Shown: positions 8,514-12,651 of the stretch, in pieces
Layout of the letters: every line of letters begins with the position of its first letter
Numbering within the stretch: the stretch's first letter is position 1
NCBI GenBank assembly: GCA_022865865.1
Contig: JALHTN010000142.1
Span: 1 to 12,651, forward strand
Source of the DNA: Anaerolineales bacterium
Lineage (GTDB): Bacteria; Chloroflexota; Anaerolineae; Anaerolineales; UBA4823
Length of the DNA stretch: 12,651 nucleotides
Reading direction: 5' to 3'
Program-made: the position numbers and the translations under genes
Notes under the pieces: generated by a model
What the model was told of the DNA's origin: nothing
Seen by the model: the letters and a program-made list of their open reading frames with translations, nothing else
Database searches by the model: none

Positions 8514-8530
8514 TTGCATCCAATTGCAAC
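8511..8530. repeat. Direct repeat CAATTGCA x2 at 10-bp spacing (possible operator)
   Basis: The plus strand reads CAATTGCATCCAATTGCAAC: the octamer CAATTGCA occurs twice at a 10-bp interval, and each copy contains the palindrome CAATTG. It lies 10-30 nt past the stop codon of the ATPase gene and overlaps the putative -35 element of the candidate promoter. One-helical-turn spacing would place both copies on the same face of the DNA, as for some regulator sites. No regulator gene is present in the window to pair with it. Confidence 0.35.
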
Positions 8531-8539
8531 CTGAACACA

Positions 8540-9352
8540 CTACACTGTTGAGAGATCCCATTCTTCATGGATCTTGGGGACATCATTGATCAAACGACGA
8601 GTGTATGGCTCCTTTGGATGCAGGATCACATCATCAGCACTTCCGGTTTCTATTAACTTTCCATGTTCCATGATATATACACTGTCAGAAACATAATATG
8701 CCAGACCGATATCATGGGTGATAAAGATGATCGTCATCCCGATATCATCACGCAACTTCATTAACATTTCCAGGATTGTTGCACGGGAACAAGCATCAAT
8801 CATAGAGGTGGTCTCATCTGCCAGCAGGATGTTCGGTTTCAGTAAAAAGATGCGAGCGATCATCAAGCGTTGCATTTGTCCACCAGAGAGCTCAAAGGGA
8901 TACTTGTTGGTCAGTTCATCGTACTTCAAGTTCACAAACCTGCAGGCTTCTGTCATCATCTCCACTTTTTTGGCATGGGGAAGTTTGCCCCCACCACGCA
9001 TATTGATACAATCCAGGAACAAAGAATCTATCTTGTTAAAAATATTGAAAGATGAGTACGGATCCTGAAAGATGGCCTGAATGTCTCTCCAGTATGCCAG
9101 TTTCTTCTTATGGGTTCCAATATCGCGTTTTTGACCCCTGAAGTAGATATCTCCCTCAGTAGGGTTGATCAATCCTAAAAGCATTTTGGCAAGCGTTGTT
9201 TTTCCACTGCCTGATTCTCCCACAATAGAGATGATCTCTGCCTCGCAAAAATCAAAATCCACATGATTCACAGCCACACATTTCTGGCTTCCAAACCCAA
9301 ACACCTTGGTAAGGCCTGATCCACTCAGACATGGTTTTTTTTCATCAGCCAT
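8540..9352 (-). CDS. Opp-type ABC transporter ATPase (OppF/DppF-like), oligosaccharide uptake
   Basis: One of two cytoplasmic ATPases that power the two permeases encoded upstream. The 270 residues show Walker A GESGSGKT (45-52), Q-loop Gln96 (FQDPYSSFN), signature LSGGQ (155-159), Walker B ILLADE (175-180) and the switch His213 (FITHD). After Walker B the usual Pro is Thr181 (ADETTSMID). The protein ends about 55 residues after the His switch and lacks the Cys-rich oligopeptide-transporter C-terminal region found in its partner, making it shorter than typical OppF (about 300-330). The ATG at 9352 overlaps the end of the partner gene by 8 nt, with GAGAGG upstream as a binding site, so the pair should be coupled. 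The family also serves peptides and nickel; beta-oligosaccharide transport is inferred from the enzyme genes that follow. Confidence 0.93.
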   Translation of the reverse strand: MADEKKPCLSGSGLTKVFGFGSQKCVAVNHVDFDFCEAEIISIVGESGSGKTTLAKMLLGLINPTEGDIYFRGQKRDIGTHKKKLAYWRDIQAIFQDPYSSFNIFNKIDSLFLDCINMRGGGKLPHAKKVEMMTEACRFVNLKYDELTNKYPFELSGGQMQRLMIARIFLLKPNILLADETTSMIDACSRATILEMLMKLRDDIGMTIIFITHDIGLAYYVSDSVYIMEHGKLIETGSADDVILHPKEPYTRRLINDVPKIHEEWDLSTV

Positions 9353-10349
9353 TTTTATACGCCTCTCTCAGTTCTTCTTCCGAAAACACACAGCGGTAAG
9401 CCCGATTGTCTTCAACCTCATGAAGATCAACGGAATGTGTACATTCAGGTTTCGCATATTTACATCGGACCCGAAATCTACAGCCAGCCGGTGGATTTTT
9501 TAGGTTGGGAGGTACCCCGGGAATTGCAGTTAGTTTAACATCCCGCAAACCACTTTCTGGAACAATGATTGAACCCATCAGACCTTTGGAATAAGGATGA
9601 AGCGGATCAAATACGGTTTCTTTGGCAGCACCTTTCTCCACGATCTGACCCGCATACATGACCATAATTTCATCAGTCACGTTATATAGCAGCGGAAGTT
9701 CATGCGTGATAAAGATCATCGATTTGATAAAACCTTTTTCCATCAAATTCCGAAGCATCTTAATGACCATCTTTTGTGAAGTTACATCCAGCGCAGAGGA
9801 AGGTTCATCTGCGATCAGTACTTTTGGAGAAAGGATAACAGAAATTGCGATGACCGTACGTTGTTTCATCCCGCCCGAAAGTTCAACAGGATATTTGTTC
9901 AGCACTTCACTTGGAAGGCCCAGGGTCTCAAACCGATCCCTGGCCATTTCATGAATTTCCTTTTTAGTTACTTTTAGATCATGGGCTAGAATTACATCCT
10001 CAATAAAGTGGACGATCTTCTTAGTGGGGTTGAGTGCATTCATCGCAGCCTGGGGGATATAAGATATCTCTGTCCCCAATATCGTTCTGCGAAGGTCATC
10101 AGGGTCCATTCCAGTTATATTGCGCCCGTCAATGATAATCTCACCACTTGTGTAATGCAATGGGGCGAAGTAGTATCCCATCAGGCTAAGGGCGAGAGTT
10201 GATTTTCCGCAGCCAGATTCTCCTGCAATACCGAGCGTTTTCCCTTCTTCAACTTTCAGAGAAACATGATCGACAGCAAAGACATCTTCCCGGAACCGGG
10301 TAATATATTTTGTGGTAAGGTCATTAACTTCCAGCATCACTTTTGACAT
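9345..10349 (-). CDS. Opp-type ABC transporter ATPase (OppD/DppD-like), oligosaccharide uptake
   Basis: First ATPase of the importer. The 334 residues carry Walker A GESGCGKS (43-50), Q-loop Gln100 ([12 protein letters not shown]), signature LSGGM (157-161), Walker B VLIADE with DEPSSALD (181-188) and the switch His216 (FITHE). The C-terminal oligopeptide-transporter region (about 240-325) has HPYSKGL and four cysteines at 290, 296, 303 and 320. These resemble the spacing of the iron-sulfur-binding cluster reported in some Dpp-type ATPases. The gene starts 9 nt after the second permease, with AGGCGG as the binding site. It forms a heterodimer with the OppF-like protein by family analogy. Sequence alone does not separate sugar from peptide transporters in this family; the sugar role comes from the operon. 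Confidence 0.94.
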   Translation of the reverse strand: MSKVMLEVNDLTTKYITRFREDVFAVDHVSLKVEEGKTLGIAGESGCGKSTLALSLMGYYFAPLHYTSGEIIIDGRNITGMDPDDLRRTILGTEISYIPQAAMNALNPTKKIVHFIEDVILAHDLKVTKKEIHEMARDRFETLGLPSEVLNKYPVELSGGMKQRTVIAISVILSPKVLIADEPSSALDVTSQKMVIKMLRNLMEKGFIKSMIFITHELPLLYNVTDEIMVMYAGQIVEKGAAKETVFDPLHPYSKGLMGSIIVPESGLRDVKLTAIPGVPPNLKNPPAGCRFRVRCKYAKPECTHSVDLHEVEDNRAYRCVFSEEELREAYKNG

Positions 10350-10358
10350 ATTAACCGC

Positions 10359-11609
10359 CTATTCTCTCAATGCTGGATTGAATACCTGGTCGAGACCTGT
10401 ATTCATTAGATTCATCGAGAACGTGATCAGCGCAATAACCACTAGAATTGGGAAATATGCCCACCATTTTCCAGTGATATGCGCTGAGTAGATCATCGCC
10501 CAGTTCATCATCAAACCCAAAGTTGGCACATCCGTTGTCCTTGGTCCCAAACCAAGGATAGACAATCCAGCTTCCGCCAGAATTCCTGAAGAAATCTGCA
10601 GTATAAGGGCCATGATGACATAAGAAGCGATATAAGGCAGAATATCGGTTAGGATGATATGAACAATTGAATGCCCGGAAAGTTTTGACAGGTTGACATG
10701 ATCACGGTTGCGTAGGGAAACCACTTGCGAGCGCACAGCTCTGGCAGTCCATACCCAGGAAGTAAGCCCTATCACTACTGCGATAGTGACAGCACCGCGT
10801 TGTTCCTGCCCGATACTGAAGGAGATCAAGATCAAAAGTACAAAGCTGGGAATTACTGTAAAGAGATTTGTTATGAACATAATGGAATCATCCATAAAAC
10901 CACCAATATAACCCGCCAGTAATCCCAAAGTCAAACCGATCAAGGTGGCAATTAATCCCGCTACAAAACCGATTTTCAGTGATGTGCCAGTTGCCGAAAC
11001 CAACTCTTTTAGCATATCTCGGCCGAAATTATCAGTTCCAAGAGGTAACAACCGTGCATTTGGAATTTCGCTGATATTTACGTAACCGGATTGATCAATG
11101 AAACCGGTCTCCTCCAAGATTCCCGTGTCCAGGTTATTTACGGCAATACTGACCCCGTCTGTTGCGAGTATGCCTTGGAGTGATTTATCGAGCCGGATAT
11201 AGTAATTTCGCTTGGCAGTGGTCATCCCGGCTATTTTCAGAGTTGGGTCATAATTGTTGACCCATTGATCCAATAGTTTTAGGGTGTCTTCAATATCGAT
11301 ATCACTTTCGGGAATCCCATTGGCTACAAGCCAATCCTTCATAGCTAGACGGTCGTCGTCGCCCAACTTGTCGGCAATTCGCTTGGCAGGAGCATCATCC
11401 AATAGCAGAGTATAGTTAGTGGAACCAATGCTGTCATAAACATTCACATAGATCCCGGGTGGGAAAAAAGTTCCCTGACCGATAATTTGCAACGGACTAC
11501 CAGTTACAATCAACGGATATATGACTGCGATCAGTAGGATTGTCATAAAAATGATAAAACCGAACATAAATTTAGGAGAGTGGAATATTTGCTGAAGGAA
11601 GTGTTTCAT
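10359..11609 (-). CDS. Opp/Dpp-type ABC permease (DppC-like) with long extracytoplasmic insertion
   Basis: Second membrane subunit of the importer. Residues 14-36 form the first membrane helix. The conserved DppC entry motif [13 protein letters not shown] is at 188-200, followed by hydrophobic segments near 211-236, 245-266, 273-290, 323-342 and 386-404. The coupling-loop (EAA-like) region lies near 289-325 (ARAVRSQVV, then the DILP end). At 416 residues it is over 100 longer than usual DppC proteins (about 280-310). The excess lies between helix 1 and the GTDNFGRD motif (about 37-187), a hydrophilic, Asp-rich stretch that by topology faces outside. The reading frame is intact, so this is an insertion, not an artefact of joining. 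It starts 14 nt after the first permease gene, with only a weak GAGAG binding site, which suggests coupling. The DppC assignment is firm; the insertion's role is unknown. Confidence 0.92.
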   Translation of the reverse strand: MKHFLQQIFHSPKFMFGFIIFMTILLIAVIYPLIVTGSPLQIIGQGTFFPPGIYVNVYDSIGSTNYTLLLDDAPAKRIADKLGDDDRLAMKDWLVANGIPESDIDIEDTLKLLDQWVNNYDPTLKIAGMTTAKRNYYIRLDKSLQGILATDGVSIAVNNLDTGILEETGFIDQSGYVNISEIPNARLLPLGTDNFGRDMLKELVSATGTSLKIGFVAGLIATLIGLTLGLLAGYIGGFMDDSIMFITNLFTVIPSFVLLILISFSIGQEQRGAVTIAVVIGLTSWVWTARAVRSQVVSLRNRDHVNLSKLSGHSIVHIILTDILPYIASYVIMALILQISSGILAEAGLSILGLGPRTTDVPTLGLMMNWAMIYSAHITGKWWAYFPILVVIALITFSMNLMNTGLDQVFNPALRE

Positions 11610-11623
11610 ATCAATATCTCTCT

Positions 11624-12628
11624 CTAATCCGACTGCGCTGCTTTGATGCGTGGATCAATAAAGCCATACAAAATTTCGATAAGGAGATTTGCAATCAATA
11701 CCATTAAGGTGATGATCAATGTAACTGCTGAAATGAGCGGATAATCTTGCCCCAATACAGCAGTTAAAATAGTGGAACCAAGCCCAGGATAGCTAAAGAT
11801 AATCTCTGCTACCAGAGCGCCTCCGATCATGGTACCAATCGATAATGCCAGGCCGGTCACTTGCGGAAGCATGGCATTTCGAAATACATAGCCAATGATC
11901 TTGCGGTCCTTGATCCCCAGAAATCGACTGTATTTCACATAATCCGCATTCAATTCATAAATAGCCATGGAACGCATACCTATCGCCTGACCGCCGATGG
12001 CGATCAACACAATCGACCAAAAAGGTAATTGATAGTGGACAAAGACAGACCATACAAATTTCCAGCTAAGGTTGGGGATCAGGTCAAACCCATATCCACC
12101 CGAGGTAGGCAACCATTTTAATCCAACACCAAAAATAACCAGCAAAATGACTGCCATGCCAAATGCCGGGAAATTGCTTATAAAAATGCTGACAGGCATG
12201 AGAACTTTATCAAAGCCTTTTTTTAGATATGCTGCCAAAGCACCAAGTGAATTGCCGATCAGCCAACCGACAATGATCGCCGGGAATTGTAAAGCAATCG
12301 TCCACAAGATCGAAGTTTTAATAATGTCTGCTACAGGTCTTGGATATTGGCTGAACGAAGTACCAAAATCTCCATGAAAAACATTTTTTACATAGAGAAT
12401 GAATTGTTCGAGAATGGGCTTTTTGGTACCAAAAAGCTCTGCGTATTCATTATAAACTTTTTGGATTCCGACCTGACTGGACATGCCTTGGACAACCTTT
12501 TGCGTGATAACCGCAACAGGATCCCCCGGCATCAGACGAGGTAAGATAAAATTCAACAAGAATGCAAAAATCAAGGTGATCAAGAACCAAACCAGTTTTG
12601 TGCCGAAATACTTTCGGTAACCTTTCAA
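11624..12628 (-). CDS. Opp/Dpp-type ABC permease (DppB-like)
   Basis: First membrane subunit of the importer and the first gene of the visible block. The 334 residues have the DppB layout. Membrane helix 1 is near 12-30 and is followed by the conserved RLMPGDPV (31-38). A periplasmic segment carries GDFGTSF (86-92). Further membrane segments lie near 108-134, 145-171, 201-218, 255-276 and 301-321. The coupling loop reads [15 protein letters not shown] (225-239), close to the family's E-L-x-A-D-Y-V consensus. The C-terminal YGFIDPRIK is typical. The start is TTG at 12628, chosen because a near-perfect Shine-Dalgarno site lies 7 nt upstream and no ATG fits better. A substrate-binding protein gene normally accompanies this set and is not seen; it may lie beyond the right edge. 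Length is normal for the family. Confidence 0.94.
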   Translation of the reverse strand: MKGYRKYFGTKLVWFLITLIFAFLLNFILPRLMPGDPVAVITQKVVQGMSSQVGIQKVYNEYAELFGTKKPILEQFILYVKNVFHGDFGTSFSQYPRPVADIIKTSILWTIALQFPAIIVGWLIGNSLGALAAYLKKGFDKVLMPVSIFISNFPAFGMAVILLVIFGVGLKWLPTSGGYGFDLIPNLSWKFVWSVFVHYQLPFWSIVLIAIGGQAIGMRSMAIYELNADYVKYSRFLGIKDRKIIGYVFRNAMLPQVTGLALSIGTMIGGALVAEIIFSYPGLGSTILTAVLGQDYPLISAVTLIITLMVLIANLLIEILYGFIDPRIKAAQSD

Positions 12629-12631
12629 CGT

Positions 12632-12641
12632 ATCACCTCCT
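12632..12641 (-). promoter_or_regulatory. Strong Shine-Dalgarno site deciding the TTG start of the first permease
   Basis: The minus strand reads AGGAGGTGAT from 12641 to 12632, fully complementary to the end of 16S rRNA. AGGAGG is separated by 7 nt from the TTG at 12628-12626. This fixes the non-ATG start. A strong site paired with a weak start codon may balance expression of a membrane protein. Only 10 bases lie upstream, so no promoter can be judged. Confidence 0.85.
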
Positions 12642-12651
12642 CGTAAATTAA

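Noticed and set aside
8540..12628. Peptide or nickel importer as the function of the ABC genes
   Set aside because: Family membership alone allows it, but the genes are followed in the same direction by three or four beta-glycan-degrading enzymes and no peptidase or nickel enzyme, so oligosaccharide uptake is the better reading. It remains unproven.
1..12651. tRNA, rRNA, CRISPR array, insertion sequence or phage genes
   Set aside because: Nearly all of the window is accounted for by the eight genes. The remaining gaps are at most 132 nt and hold no repeat array, transposase fragment or RNA-gene-like structure that I could see.

Overview
The window is one minus-strand gene block that takes up and breaks down beta-linked (gluco/manno) oligosaccharides. 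Every supported gene reads right to left, and no convincing gene lies on the plus strand. In transcription order it holds: two Opp/Dpp-type ABC permeases (12628-11624 and 11609-10359); two Opp-type ATPases (10349-9345 and 9352-8540); a GH2 beta-mannosidase (8428-5936); a GH3 beta-glucosidase (5883-3604); a GH94 cellobiose phosphorylase (3471-970); and the first 324 codons of a second, different GH94 phosphorylase, which starts at 973 and runs off the left edge.

The transporter genes are tightly packed (14 nt gap, 9 nt gap, 8 nt overlap) and the two GH94 genes overlap in an ATGA junction. The gaps before the enzyme genes are 111, 52 and 132 nt, and I see no convincing terminator in them. The simplest reading is one operon, possibly with internal promoters ahead of the GH2 and cellobiose phosphorylase genes. 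No stretch over 300 bases lacks a gene.

Proposed physiology (inference from families plus context): an extracellular solute-binding protein, not in this window and probably encoded beyond the right edge, delivers cello-, manno- or glucomanno-oligosaccharides to the two permeases, powered by the two ATPases. None of the enzymes has a signal peptide, so breakdown is cytoplasmic. The GH2 enzyme removes non-reducing-end mannose, the GH3 enzyme removes glucose, and the GH94 enzymes split disaccharides with phosphate, yielding a sugar 1-phosphate without spending ATP on that half. The second GH94 looks by its N-terminal half like the chitobiose/cellobionic-acid phosphorylase side of the family, so its substrate probably differs from cellobiose.

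Organism: GC looks to be in the mid-40s percent by eye, there are good Shine-Dalgarno sites, and one gene starts at TTG. Use of Opp-type rather than MalFGK-type transporters for beta-glycan oligosaccharides is known in Thermotogota, some Chloroflexota, thermophilic Firmicutes and archaea. A bacterium such as an Anaerolineae-like Chloroflexota would fit, but this is a low-confidence guess. The families are individually familiar. The least ordinary points are the long extracytoplasmic insertion in the second permease, the translationally coupled pair of dissimilar GH94 genes, and the asymmetry of the two ATPases.
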